Assembly (NCBI GenBank): GCA_050946375.1
Contig: JBMNUT010000015.1
Span: 1 to 64,000 of the forward strand
Length of the DNA: 64,000 nucleotides
Direction: 5' to 3'
DNA from: UBA1794 sp050946375
Lineage (GTDB): Bacteria; Bacteroidota; Bacteroidia; Bacteroidales; Bacteroidaceae
The position numbers and the translations under genes were made by a program. Shown here in pieces: positions 41,640-50,674 of this stretch; position 1 is the stretch's first letter, and every line of letters begins with the position of its first letter. A model generated the notes under the pieces. The model ran no database searches and was not told the DNA's origin. It was given only the letters and a program-made list of their open reading frames with translations.

Positions 41640-42101
41640 TTATTTAAGAATATTTATATCAATCATCTTCGGATTTTGAGCCACCTGCTTGTGCTCAGCA
41701 CCTTCATATACATACATATTGTTCAGCAGCTTGGCGCCCAGTTTGTTCTTGGGGAGCATGCCTTTCACAACACGACGCAACAATTTCTCCGTACCATTAG
41801 GACGTGCTTTCAAAGCAGCAGGGGTTAACTTCCGTTGTCCACCAGGATAACCCGTATAGTTCAAATAAATACGGTCAGTCCATTTATTACCGGTAAGTTT
41901 TACCTTATCCGCGTTAATAATAATCACATTGTCGCCACAGTCAACGTGCGGGGTAAAATTCGGTTTATACTTCCCGCGGAGTAATTTGGCGACCTTAGTG
42001 CCCAAACGACCCAGAACTTGGTCGGTAGCATCTACGATGACCCATTCTTTCTGCACTGTAGCTTTGTTGGCAGAGATGGTCTTGTAACTTAAAGTATCCA
42101 C
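41640..42101 (-). CDS. rplM: 50S ribosomal protein L13
   Basis: A 153-residue ribosomal protein. WVIVDATDQVLGRLGTKVAKLLRGKYKPNFTPHVDCGDNVIIINADKVKLTG and the following RPNGTEKLLRRVVKGMLPKNKLGAKLLNNMYVYEGAEHKQVAQNPK are characteristic. It is the first gene of the L13-S9-(S2-EF-Ts) group, with a promoter about 70 bases upstream. Confidence 0.97.
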   Translation of the reverse strand: MDTLSYKTISANKATVQKEWVIVDATDQVLGRLGTKVAKLLRGKYKPNFTPHVDCGDNVIIINADKVKLTGNKWTDRIYLNYTGYPGGQRKLTPAALKARPNGTEKLLRRVVKGMLPKNKLGAKLLNNMYVYEGAEHKQVAQNPKMIDINILK

Positions 42102-42172
42102 TTCGCTAATTCTTTTTTGTTGTTTGTTTAAACTACTAAAAAACTAAACTTTATCAGATAATAATCGGCCTG

Positions 42173-42203
42173 CAAAGGTACAACTTTTCTATTTCCCGAC
42201 AAA
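42173..42203 (-). promoter_or_regulatory. Promoter of the rplM-rpsI operon
   Basis: On the minus strand TTTG (42200-42203), a 19-base spacer and TACCTTTG (42173-42180) fit the Bacteroides consensus. The leader of about 65 bases is AT-rich and shows no strong fold. Confidence 0.85.
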
Positions 42204-42277
42204 AGAAACGCTCTTTTTTATCTTTATTAGCGCACAAGATTCTTGTTTTCCAGCATAATCCGCACCGATTCGCGCCT

Positions 42278-43597
42278 CTAATCTATAAGATAATGTGTAA
42301 TCATCCCGCTGATCTGAAGCAGCGAAACTTCACACATTTTCGTGTCATATTCAGCCGTAAGCAAGCGGTCTTCCGCATCCAGAAGGCTATTTTGCGCCTC
42401 ACGCATCTCAATACCGGCAAGGTCGCCGAGCAGGAACCGCTCATAGGCTATGGCATAATTCTCCCGCGCGACAACCAGATTCTCACGTTCCAGATTGAGC
42501 AAACGTCTGTTGTTGCAATAAGCCTGCCACAAGTCTGCCAGCTGCGCGCGCAACGACAACTCCAGGTTATTGCGCTCCCACTCGGCATTCTCCGCAGCCA
42601 ACCGGGCATTAACCCGCTCGCGGCGCCGGTTTCCGTCGAATATCTTAAAGCCTACGGTAGCTCCAAAGTCAAGCCCAAAATTATTGCGCTTAGCCGTCGT
42701 CCCCACCGCATAGCGGTTATGACTGTAGCCATACCCCGCATTCAGCCTAACATACGGATAATCACGCGAGCGAACCGCCTTCAGCTCTATTTCGGCCAAC
42801 TGCTGGTTATGGTTCATATTAAGCAACTCACTGTTGCTGCGAAGCATACCGGCCAACAACGTATCATAATTCAAATTCATATCAATCGTAATTGCCGTAT
42901 CCGCCGCAATGATTCGCCGGTTGCTGTCTTGCGAGGCAATCAATTCATTGATCCGTATGCGGGAAGTAGCCAATACCTCAATCTGTTTCAGACATTCCGC
43001 ACTGTCCGCGTTGAAGTCCACACCCGCCTGCCGATAGTCGAGCCGCGAATTGGAACCGATAATATAACGCTCTTCAGCTATGCGAAGCCGCTCTTTCGAG
43101 AGCTTTACCGCATAAAGCAGGTTCTTGAAACGGATTTCCTGCTGCACAAGATTAAAATACTCACTGGTCAGGTTCGCAATATAGTCTTCAATCGCAATGC
43201 GCGTAAGCGTTTCGCCCTGCCTCTGCAATTCCTGCAAGCGGCTTTTTTCCGTTTGAATCTTGAAACCGTCGAATATCGTCCAGTCCGCAGTAATACCGGC
43301 CGTCAAGGTATGATCGAGCGCATTGCGGTTACGGCTGGAAGTACCCGTACCCCGCTCCACGTCTTCCGTAGTAGCCAGATTGCCGGCATAACCGAGCGAG
43401 AAGTCCACCGTAGGCAAAGCGCCGGCATTGGCCAGCGTATTGTTATTGGCTGCTATCTGCTCTTCGTTGCGTACTATTTTAAGCGAATAATTATTTTGCA
43501 AACCCTCCTGCAGGAATTCCCGCAACGTGTTTTCCTGCGCCACGGACGGTAGCGAAGTGATGAGCACAAGGGCTGTGAGAAAGCTGAGTTTTTTCAT
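42278..43597 (-). CDS. TolC-family outer-membrane efflux protein
   Basis: A 439-residue outer-membrane channel of the RND system. A signal peptide (LSFLTALVLITSLPSVAQ) is followed by two OEP-type repeats with long helices: LQNNYSLKIVRNEEQIAANN and GYAGNLATTEDVERGT ... LTSEYFNLVQQEIRFKNLL in the first half, IELKAVRSRDYPYVRLNAGYGYSHN and LSLRAQLADLWQAYCNNRRLLNLERENLVVARENYAIAYERF in the second. It would form the trimeric exit duct. Its start overlaps the pump gene stop by four bases (ATGA), so the three genes form one operon. Confidence 0.93.
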   Translation of the reverse strand: MKKLSFLTALVLITSLPSVAQENTLREFLQEGLQNNYSLKIVRNEEQIAANNNTLANAGALPTVDFSLGYAGNLATTEDVERGTGTSSRNRNALDHTLTAGITADWTIFDGFKIQTEKSRLQELQRQGETLTRIAIEDYIANLTSEYFNLVQQEIRFKNLLYAVKLSKERLRIAEERYIIGSNSRLDYRQAGVDFNADSAECLKQIEVLATSRIRINELIASQDSNRRIIAADTAITIDMNLNYDTLLAGMLRSNSELLNMNHNQQLAEIELKAVRSRDYPYVRLNAGYGYSHNRYAVGTTAKRNNFGLDFGATVGFKIFDGNRRRERVNARLAAENAEWERNNLELSLRAQLADLWQAYCNNRRLLNLERENLVVARENYAIAYERFLLGDLAGIEMREAQNSLLDAEDRLLTAEYDTKMCEVSLLQISGMITHYLID

Positions 43598-46500
43598 TCC
43601 TTCTTGGTTTTAACTGATTCTTTGGCCAAATCGGTCGACAGATACGAATAGATGGCCGGTACAATGAAAAGCGTAAGGAATGTAGAAATAAGCATTCCTC
43701 CTACCACCGCGATACCCATGGCGTTACGTCCGTTGGCACCTTCCCCGTTGGCATAGACCAGGGGAATCAAGCCGAGAATCGTAGCCGCACTGGTCATCAG
43801 AATCGGGCGCAGACGCTGAGCGGCCGCATCCCGTATGGCTTGTGCCTTCGGTTCGCCCGCTTTCTGCTTTTGATTGGCAAATTCAACAATCAGAATTCCG
43901 TTCTTTGCTACCAAGCCTATCAACATAATGATACCGATCTGGCTGAAAATATTCATGGTCTGGTCGGAAAGAGCCATGAAGATCAACGCCCCACTGATGG
44001 CTAACGGCACGGTAAGCATGATAATGAAAGGATCCTTGAAGCTCTCGAACTGGGCGGCCAAAATCAAATAAATCAGAATCAGGGCCAGCGTAAACGCAAA
44101 CAGCAAGCTGGACGAACTTTCGCTAAACTCCTTCGAGTCGCCGGCCAATGCCGTGCGGAACGTATCGTCGAGCGTATTCTCGGCTATCTTGTCCATTTCT
44201 TCAATACCCTGCCCGATGGTTTTTCCTTCGGCCAGACCGGCAGAAACCGTAGCCGACACGAAGCGATTGTAACGGTAAAGTTTCGGCGGCGCAATGCCCT
44301 CCACCAGTTCCACAAGATTATCCATCTGCACCATTTCACCCTTTTCACTACGAACATACAGCGACTTCAAATGGGTCGGCTCATTACGTTGCTGACGGTT
44401 GATTTCGCCGACAATCTCATATTGCTTGCCGTTCATATACAAATAACCCATGCGCTGTCCGCTCAAGCCATACTGCAAAGTTTGGGCAATGTCCTGCGTA
44501 CTGACACCCATCAGATTGGCCTTTTCGCGGTTGATGTTGATGCGGATTTCCGGATTACTGAACTTCAAGTCCACATCGGCCATCTGGAACGTCGGATTAT
44601 CGTACACCTGAGCCATAAACTTCGGCAGCACTTCTTGCAGCTTCTCAATATTCGCAGCCTGCAACACATACTGCACCGGCATCGAACCCTTGCGCCCGCC
44701 GAAAGTGGACTGCTGCTGTACGAACGAACGGGCATCGGTCTTATGCTTGATTGCCTGCGACAGTTTTTCCGCCACCTCCATCTGCGTATAGTCGCGGTCC
44801 TTGATGTCTTTCAGGGTAATCTGGATATTTCCGGAACCACTCGATACACGCGCTGTGATAAACTCGGCATCCGGCATTATGGAGTCTGCCAATCGGTTTA
44901 TGTCCTCCGTATAGTCCCGCATATATTCATAGGTAGCACCTTCCGGACCTGTCGTGCGAATCGTTATGCTCGACCGGTCTTCCAGCGGAGCCATCTCGCT
45001 CGGAATCGTCGTCCACAGCCAGCCAATCGTGATGAAGGCCAGGACCATAATCACGATAGACCAGTTACGGTGTTTGAGAAACAGGTCAAGCCCACGTGCA
45101 TACCAATAGTTCATTCCCGCGAAGAACGGCTCGGTTTTGTTATAAAACCAACTCTGTTTTTCCCGATGAACCAACAGCTTCGTAGCCAACATAGGCGTAA
45201 AGGTCAAAGCGGCAAAAGCCGAAATAATGACCGAACCTGCCACCACAAAACTGAACTCACGGAACAGACGCCCGGTCGTTCCTTCCATGAAGACAATCGG
45301 GAAGAACACGGAAACCAGAGTGATAGTCGTCGAAACTACGGCAAAGAATATCTCCTTCGCGCCTTCTATGCCCGCTTCCTTCGGTTCCATTCCCCGTTCG
45401 ATGCGGATATAGATATTCTCCGTCATCACGATGGCATCGTCCACCACAAGCCCCACGGCCAATACGATGGCCAACATGGAAAGCACATTGATGGAGAAGC
45501 CCGCCACATACATGACAAAGAAGGCACCAATCAGCGAAACCGGAATCACAATACACGGGACGAGCGTCACCCGCCAGTCGCGCAGGAAGAGAAAAATGAT
45601 GATAATTACAAGGATAAAGGCTTCGTACACCGTGTCTTTCACTTCGTTGATAGAAGCCCTGATGAAGCGGGTATTGTCGAATCCATAGCTGTAGTGCACA
45701 TCGTCCGGAAGATCTTTCTCCATCTGCTCCATGCGCTTATACACGGCTTCGGCAATGTTGATATGGTTTGCACCGGGCTGAGGAACGACTACGACGCCCA
45801 CCATCGGCACTCCGTTCATCTTCATGTAGCTCTTCAGGTCGCGCGCACTCAATTCGGCCCGGCCAATATCGCTGAAGCGGACAATACGCCCGTCCGATTC
45901 CTTTACGACCAGATTGTTGAATTCCTCCGTGGTATGCATCTGCCCCATCGTCCGTATGGTCAGTTCCACCGTATTTCCTTCGATACTTCCCGAAGGGAGC
46001 TCCACATTTTCGCGGTCGAGGGCATTCTTGATATCAAGCGGGGTAATGCCATAACCCGACATCTTTACCGGATCGAGCCAGAGGCGCATGCAATAACGCT
46101 TTTCACCCCAGATGGAAACGCTGCTCACCTCGGGGATTGTCTGCAACTGCTCCTTCACGGTCAAGTCGGCAATCTCACTCAATTCGAGCAACGAGCGCTT
46201 CTCGCTCTGAATGGCCACCATCAATATCGGTTGCGCGTCGGCATCAGCTTTCGACACCGTAGGCGGATCGCAGTCGCGCGGCAAATAGCGTTGCGCACGC
46301 GACACCTTGTCGCGCACGTCATTGGCAGCCGTTTCAAGATCGACCGACAGTTCAAATTCCACCGTAATGCGGCTCTGTCCCTGCTGACTGACGCTCGTCA
46401 GCGAGCGGATGCCTGGTATTCCGTTGATGTTCTGCTCCAGCGGTTCGGTAATCTGATTCTCGATTACGTCCGCATTGGCACCCGGATACGAGCAGCTCAC

Positions 46501-46638
46501 GGATATGATTGGATTGTCGACCGAAGGATATTCCCTGACTCCCAAGCTCAAATAGCCAATGCCGCCAAAGAGCAGAATGACAAGTGTCAGCACAGTGGCC
46601 AACACCGGGCGGCGAATACTTAGTTCTGATATGTTCAT
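43594..46638 (-). CDS. RND efflux transporter, inner-membrane pump (HAE1/AcrB family)
   Basis: A 1,014-residue proton-driven drug exporter. The N-terminus reads SIRRPVLATVLTLVILLFGGIGYLSLGVREYPSVDNPIISVSCSYPGANADVIENQIT, the AcrB hallmark. About twelve membrane segments and two large periplasmic loops follow. The proton-relay motif appears as VGLVVDDAIVMTENI in segment 4, with Asp-Asp, and GNGLL-like residues in the second half as LIGLVAKNGILIVEFANQ. Length is a little short of AcrB's 1,049 but normal. It sits between the adaptor and TolC genes. Substrates cannot be predicted. Confidence 0.95.
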   Translation of the reverse strand: MNISELSIRRPVLATVLTLVILLFGGIGYLSLGVREYPSVDNPIISVSCSYPGANADVIENQITEPLEQNINGIPGIRSLTSVSQQGQSRITVEFELSVDLETAANDVRDKVSRAQRYLPRDCDPPTVSKADADAQPILMVAIQSEKRSLLELSEIADLTVKEQLQTIPEVSSVSIWGEKRYCMRLWLDPVKMSGYGITPLDIKNALDRENVELPSGSIEGNTVELTIRTMGQMHTTEEFNNLVVKESDGRIVRFSDIGRAELSARDLKSYMKMNGVPMVGVVVVPQPGANHINIAEAVYKRMEQMEKDLPDDVHYSYGFDNTRFIRASINEVKDTVYEAFILVIIIIFLFLRDWRVTLVPCIVIPVSLIGAFFVMYVAGFSINVLSMLAIVLAVGLVVDDAIVMTENIYIRIERGMEPKEAGIEGAKEIFFAVVSTTITLVSVFFPIVFMEGTTGRLFREFSFVVAGSVIISAFAALTFTPMLATKLLVHREKQSWFYNKTEPFFAGMNYWYARGLDLFLKHRNWSIVIMVLAFITIGWLWTTIPSEMAPLEDRSSITIRTTGPEGATYEYMRDYTEDINRLADSIMPDAEFITARVSSGSGNIQITLKDIKDRDYTQMEVAEKLSQAIKHKTDARSFVQQQSTFGGRKGSMPVQYVLQAANIEKLQEVLPKFMAQVYDNPTFQMADVDLKFSNPEIRININREKANLMGVSTQDIAQTLQYGLSGQRMGYLYMNGKQYEIVGEINRQQRNEPTHLKSLYVRSEKGEMVQMDNLVELVEGIAPPKLYRYNRFVSATVSAGLAEGKTIGQGIEEMDKIAENTLDDTFRTALAGDSKEFSESSSSLLFAFTLALILIYLILAAQFESFKDPFIIMLTVPLAISGALIFMALSDQTMNIFSQIGIIMLIGLVAKNGILIVEFANQKQKAGEPKAQAIRDAAAQRLRPILMTSAATILGLIPLVYANGEGANGRNAMGIAVVGGMLISTFLTLFIVPAIYSYLSTDLAKESVKTKKE

Positions 46639-46660
46639 AAGTCGGAGAGCTTGTTAGAGA

Positions 46661-47737
46661 TTATTCGACGCTGTCCAAGGTAACACGCTGTCCGGTGCGG
46701 AGCTGCATCGTTCCGCTTACGATGACCGTATCGCCTGCACTTATGCCTCTCAGGACTTGAACCTTGGATTCCGTACGCAAGCCTTTGGTTATCTCCACCG
46801 GCTGCGCCACACCGCTCTTGTAGAGGAATACTTTATCGATTCCCATCTCCGAGATAATCGCCTCGCTCGGCACTGCGAGCGTATTCTTATACTCCTGCGC
46901 TTCGAGACGGACATTCACGTAGCGTCCCGGCATCAATTTGCCGTTTTTGTTGGGATAATAGGCACGAATGGTGTACGTATGGGTCTCGACGTCGACTTTC
47001 GAGTCGGTAGCGTACACCTCTGCCGAGAAATCATTCATTTCGCCTTCTACGGAAAAAGAGAGTTTGGCCCCCGGCTTCAGCAAGCCGGCATAACGCTCCG
47101 GAACGGCAAACTCCACTTTCAGCGGAGTAATCTTCGTAAGCGTAGCCACAACGGTGGTAGGCGACGCATAGGCGCCCTGGCTCACTTGCCGCAAACCGAT
47201 AATACCATCGAAGGGAGCACGCAGTTCCGTCTGGTCGATATTGGCCTTTATCATGTCAATCTCCGCATGCAGCGTGGCCAGATTGGTCTGCGCTTCCTGA
47301 AAAGCCTCGCGGCTCACGGCTTCTTTCTCCAGCAAAGCATTCTGACGGTACACGCGGTCGTTCGCCAGACGCAGCTGCGATTCCAATTTGCGCAGCTCCG
47401 CCTGCAAAGGAGCGTCGTTCACCTTGGCCAGCAACTGCCCCTTGCGTACCGTAGCGCCTTCGTTAAAATGAATAGCGGTAATCTTTCCGGAGGTTTCAAA
47501 CGACAGTTGCACTTCTTCATCGGGCAGAAGAGAACCGCTCACCAAGAGCTCGTCGCTCAAGTTCTGCTGCTTTACCGTAACGGCCCGCACGTTCAACACG
47601 TCGCTTTTCTTCTCGCCCAGCTCCGCACTGCTGTTTTCCAGTTCTTCATTCTCATGAGGGGTAAGGTTGTAGATACCCAATCCTGCCAGTCCCACTGCGA
47701 CTACGCCTATAATACCCCATCGAATGTATTTTTTCAT
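46661..47737 (-). CDS. RND efflux periplasmic adaptor subunit
   Basis: A 358-residue membrane fusion protein. An N-terminal anchor (WGIIGVVAVGLAGLGIYNL, 7-25) is followed by a lipoyl-like/barrel-sandwich domain (VSGSLLPDEEVQLSFETSGKITAIHFNEGATVRKGQLLAKVND), a helical hairpin (LQAELRKLESQLRLANDRVYRQNALLEKEAVSREAFQEAQ) and the beta-barrel with LRAPFDGIIGLRQVSQGAYASP. It connects the pump with the TolC duct. It is the first gene of the efflux operon. No regulator gene is adjacent; upstream, divergently, lies the UvrA paralogue. Confidence 0.94.
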   Translation of the reverse strand: MKKYIRWGIIGVVAVGLAGLGIYNLTPHENEELENSSAELGEKKSDVLNVRAVTVKQQNLSDELLVSGSLLPDEEVQLSFETSGKITAIHFNEGATVRKGQLLAKVNDAPLQAELRKLESQLRLANDRVYRQNALLEKEAVSREAFQEAQTNLATLHAEIDMIKANIDQTELRAPFDGIIGLRQVSQGAYASPTTVVATLTKITPLKVEFAVPERYAGLLKPGAKLSFSVEGEMNDFSAEVYATDSKVDVETHTYTIRAYYPNKNGKLMPGRYVNVRLEAQEYKNTLAVPSEAIISEMGIDKVFLYKSGVAQPVEITKGLRTESKVQVLRGISAGDTVIVSGTMQLRTGQRVTLDSVE

Positions 47738-47885
47738 AGTATATCTCTGCTGTTTGGTTTATGCTAATATGATGTAAAATGCTTGAGAAAGTTTAATGAG
47801 AAAATGCGACTTTTCTACTAAAAATAGGAAAAATCGAACATTCCCCCATGTTCCACCCGGGAAGAGCAGGAAGCAAACCGATTTT

Positions 47886-47946
47886 TTCCCTTGCTACTTT
47901 TGCGGAAAAGCCTTTGGACTTTTTCCAATTTGATGCAAGGGAAATC
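47886..47946. repeat. Dispersed repeat in the divergent efflux/uvrA-like region
   Basis: Units CTACTTTTGCGGAAAAGCC and GGACTTTTTCCAATTTG lie 22-23 bases apart. They are followed by GATGCAAGGGAAATC (47932-47946), a 15-base string that recurs exactly at 11021-11035 next to another weak repeat copy. Confidence 0.6.
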
Positions 47947-48036
47947 CACCTCGGAGGCAAGGCTTCCTGCGCCGGGCGGCTCTGCCTTTTCGCGCAAAGG
48001 ATAGGGATTACGAACAGGGAACTTACCTTTTTTATA

Positions 48037-48044
48037 TACCTTTG
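48037..48044 (+). promoter_or_regulatory. -7 element of the uvrA-like gene
   Basis: TACCTTTG, with an expected start near 48051 and a leader of about 13 bases. The -33 region lacks a clear TTTG. Confidence 0.55.
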
Positions 48045-48063
48045 CAGGTGAATTAACTGGAAA

Positions 48064-50418
48064 ATGGAAACAGATACAACCCAAACAGCAGACGATTGCA
48101 TCCGGGTCAGGGATGCGTACGAAAACAACTTGAAACACATTTCACTGGATATCCCGAAGAAAAAAATCACAATCTTTACGGGAGTCAGCGGTTCGGGCAA
48201 GTCTTCGCTCGTGTTGGACACCATAGCTGCCCGCTCACGCAGGGAGCTGAACGACACGTTCCCTTCCTTCGTGCAGCAATACCTGCCCAAGTATGGCCGC
48301 CCGCACGTAGGGCAAATCGACAGCCTGCCCGTGGCCATCGTCATCGACCAGCATAAGCCGGCTCCCAATGCGCGCTCGACCGTAGGGACTTATACCGACA
48401 TCTACTCCCTCCTGCGCCTTCTCTTCTCGAGAGTCGGCCAGCCGTTTGTGGGCTACTCCGATACCTTTTCATTCAACCACCCCCAGGGACGCTGCCCCCG
48501 ATGCGACGGGTTGGGTGAAATCACCGAACTGGACGTACATAAACTCGTAGACTTCGACAAATGCCTCAACGACCCGGGCGTCATCAACTACGTAGCTTTC
48601 GAGCCCGGACAATGGCGCTGGATACGTTATGCCCGCAGCGGATTGTTTGACTTGAACAAGAAAATCCGCGACTACACCCCCGAAGAGCTCCAACTCTTCC
48701 TCTACTCTCCGCAAATCCGCCTGAAGAATCCACCGGCCGGCTGGCCGAAAACGGCAAAATACGAAGGCCTCATGACGCGTATGTACCGCAGCATCATCCG
48801 CAGCGAGGAAGGGAAACTGCACCAGAAGCAGCTGGCTCCGATGACAACCACCGGCGTTTGCCCCGACTGCCACGGCACCCGCCTGAACGAAACGGTACGC
48901 TCGTGCCGAATATCCGGCCTCAACATAGCCGAAGTCACCGCACTTCCGATTCCCCAAATCAGGGAATGGCTGAAAAGCATTGCCGATCCCAAAGCCGTCG
49001 ACTTGCGCCACGCCATTGACGTGCGGCTCGGAGCATTGGAAGACATAGGCTTGGGCTACCTTACGCTGGACCGCGGGATGGGAACCCTCTCGGGAGGAGA
49101 GGCACAGCGCTGCAAGATTGCCAAATACATAAACTCCGGCTTGTCAGACATACTCTACGTTTTGGACGAGCCCAGCGTCGGCCTGCACAGCCACGATATA
49201 CTTTTGCTGAAACAGTCTGTCCGCCGGCTCAGAGACGGGGGGAATACCGTACTTCTCGTAGAGCATCACAAAGAAATGATCAGCATCGCGGACCATATTG
49301 TCGATATGGGTCCCGGCTCCGGGGCTGAAGGAGGCAACATTTTATACGAGGGAACACCCGAAGGCCTCCTGCAAAGCGACACACAGACGGGGCAGTTTCT
49401 GTCAATCAGGCTGCCTTTGAAAGAAAAGCCCCGGCGCCCCACCGAATGGTTCCCCGTGCAGCACGCCACGATGCACAACTTGCAAGATTTATCCATAGAA
49501 CTTCCGCTGGGCGTATTCTGCGTAATAGCCGGAGTGGCCGGGTCCGGAAAGTCATCGCTTATGGAGTGTTTCCGAAATGCAGTGGACGAACAGGTCAGCG
49601 ATGCCGGGAAATTTGCCGATTACGGCGAGGTTACCTACATCAGCCAGCGCAACATCGGAGCCAATCTCCGCTCCACTCCGGCAACTTACATAGGCATCGC
49701 CGACGATTTAAGAAAACTTTTTGCCAAAGCATGCAAGGTAAAAGCCGACTTGTTTACCTTCAATGGCCGGGGAGCCTGTCCGGTCTGCAAAGGAAGAGGC
49801 GTGATTGTTTCCGAAATGGCCTTCATGGATTCCATAGAGACGACCTGCGAAGCCTGCGGCGGACTGCGCTATTCGCCCGAAGTGCTGGGATATCGGGTCG
49901 ACGGGCTGAACATTGCCGAAACAATGAACCTCACCGTCCGGCAGGCGTCGCGCCGCTTTGCCGGAACCATCATAGAGGAAAAATTGCGCCCGCTCATGCA
50001 AGTCGGACTTCCCTACCTGCACTTGAACCAAGCCCTCTCTACCCTTTCCGGCGGAGAGCTGCAACGCATGAAGCTGGCTTCCTACCTCCCCTCGGCTTAC
50101 CCTGCGGGAAACGGCGGAAACGATACCGAAGAAAAGAAGAAAAGAATATTCGTTTTGGACGAACCTACCGACGGTTTGCACGCCAAGGACATACAGAATC
50201 TCATTTCCCTGCTTGACAATATGGTCAGCCAGGGAGACAGTATTTTCCTCATCGAGCATAACCTCGAGGTGCTGAAGGCGTCCGATTACGTAATAGAGTT
50301 AGGGCCGAAAGGCGGAACCCAAGGCGGACGGCTCCTCTTCAGCGGCACCCCTGCCGAAATGCTGGAAGCGCCCCAGTCCGTCACCGCCCCCTATTTGCGC
50401 GCCGAACTGCCCCGGTAA
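48064..50418 (+). CDS. UvrA-like ABC ATPase, short paralogue
   Basis: A 784-residue UvrA-family protein. It has both ATPase halves: GVSGSGKSSLVLDTI (40-54) with LSGGEAQRCKIAKYI, and GVAGSGKSSLMECF with LSGGELQRMKLASYL. It has zinc-finger type cysteine pairs (CPRCDGLGEI, CPDCHGTRL, CPVCKGRGV, CEACGGLRY). Full UvrA has about 940 residues; this one is some 150 shorter, so it belongs to the UvrA2 or DrrC-like paralogues linked to drug tolerance rather than to canonical repair. It is divergent from the RND efflux operon, which supports a drug-related role. The window alone cannot exclude a repair function. Confidence 0.88.
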   Translation: METDTTQTADDCIRVRDAYENNLKHISLDIPKKKITIFTGVSGSGKSSLVLDTIAARSRRELNDTFPSFVQQYLPKYGRPHVGQIDSLPVAIVIDQHKPAPNARSTVGTYTDIYSLLRLLFSRVGQPFVGYSDTFSFNHPQGRCPRCDGLGEITELDVHKLVDFDKCLNDPGVINYVAFEPGQWRWIRYARSGLFDLNKKIRDYTPEELQLFLYSPQIRLKNPPAGWPKTAKYEGLMTRMYRSIIRSEEGKLHQKQLAPMTTTGVCPDCHGTRLNETVRSCRISGLNIAEVTALPIPQIREWLKSIADPKAVDLRHAIDVRLGALEDIGLGYLTLDRGMGTLSGGEAQRCKIAKYINSGLSDILYVLDEPSVGLHSHDILLLKQSVRRLRDGGNTVLLVEHHKEMISIADHIVDMGPGSGAEGGNILYEGTPEGLLQSDTQTGQFLSIRLPLKEKPRRPTEWFPVQHATMHNLQDLSIELPLGVFCVIAGVAGSGKSSLMECFRNAVDEQVSDAGKFADYGEVTYISQRNIGANLRSTPATYIGIADDLRKLFAKACKVKADLFTFNGRGACPVCKGRGVIVSEMAFMDSIETTCEACGGLRYSPEVLGYRVDGLNIAETMNLTVRQASRRFAGTIIEEKLRPLMQVGLPYLHLNQALSTLSGGELQRMKLASYLPSAYPAGNGGNDTEEKKKRIFVLDEPTDGLHAKDIQNLISLLDNMVSQGDSIFLIEHNLEVLKASDYVIELGPKGGTQGGRLLFSGTPAEMLEAPQSVTAPYLRAELPR

Positions 50419-50444
50419 TGCCAATCGGACAAGCTGCAAAATAC

Positions 50445-50480
50445 AATAAGGAGTCGCGCCTTTCGGCGTAACTCCTTATT
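50445..50480 (+). terminator. Terminator of the uvrA-like gene
   Basis: AATAAGGAGT (50445-50454) and ACTCCTTATT (50471-50480) form a perfect stem with an inner CGCC/GGCG, followed by TTTT. It also lies just past the end of the minus-strand tRNA. Confidence 0.88.
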
Positions 50481-50490
50481 TTTTCGAGCG

Positions 50491-50564
50491 TGATTCCGAT
50501 GCGATTCGAACGCATGACCCACAGCTTAGAAGGCTGTTGCTCTATCCAGCTGAGCTACGGAACC
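50491..50564 (-). tRNA. tRNA-Arg (anticodon TCT)
   Basis: The minus strand folds as a 74-base tRNA. The acceptor stem is GGTTCCG with CGGAATC plus discriminator A, the D arm holds AGCTCAGCTGGATAGAGC, the anticodon loop is CTTCTAA between ACAGC and GCTGT, and the T arm reads GTTCGAATC. The CCA end is not encoded. It reads AGA (and by wobble AGG) arginine codons. It has its own promoter and lies between the UvrA paralogue and bioD. Confidence 0.95.
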
Positions 50565-50587
50565 ATCAGTTTCTCATTTTCAGGCCG

Positions 50588-50619
50588 CAAAGGTAGAAAT
50601 TCTTTTCGGGAAAGACAAT
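50588..50619 (-). promoter_or_regulatory. Promoter of tRNA-Arg
   Basis: On the minus strand ATTG (50616-50619), a 20-base spacer and TACCTTTG (50588-50595) fit the consensus, about 25 bases before the tRNA. Confidence 0.8.
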
Positions 50620-50674
50620 AAATAAAGCCCTGATTTTACCTCTTACCACCTACATTTGCACAGAATCTGCACAA

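Larger units (their letters stand above)
47738..48063. other. Divergent intergenic region between the efflux operon and the UvrA paralogue
   Basis: These 326 bases hold a dispersed-repeat copy (47886-47946) and the uvrA-like promoter (48037-48044). I see no TAnnTTTG on the minus strand for the efflux operon, no operator dyad of note and no small gene. Confidence 0.6.

Noticed and set aside
44371..46623. 750-codon plus-strand frame opposite the RND pump gene
   Set aside because: The minus-strand pump has all family motifs over its full length; the antisense frame is His/Arg-rich and is a by-product of codon bias.
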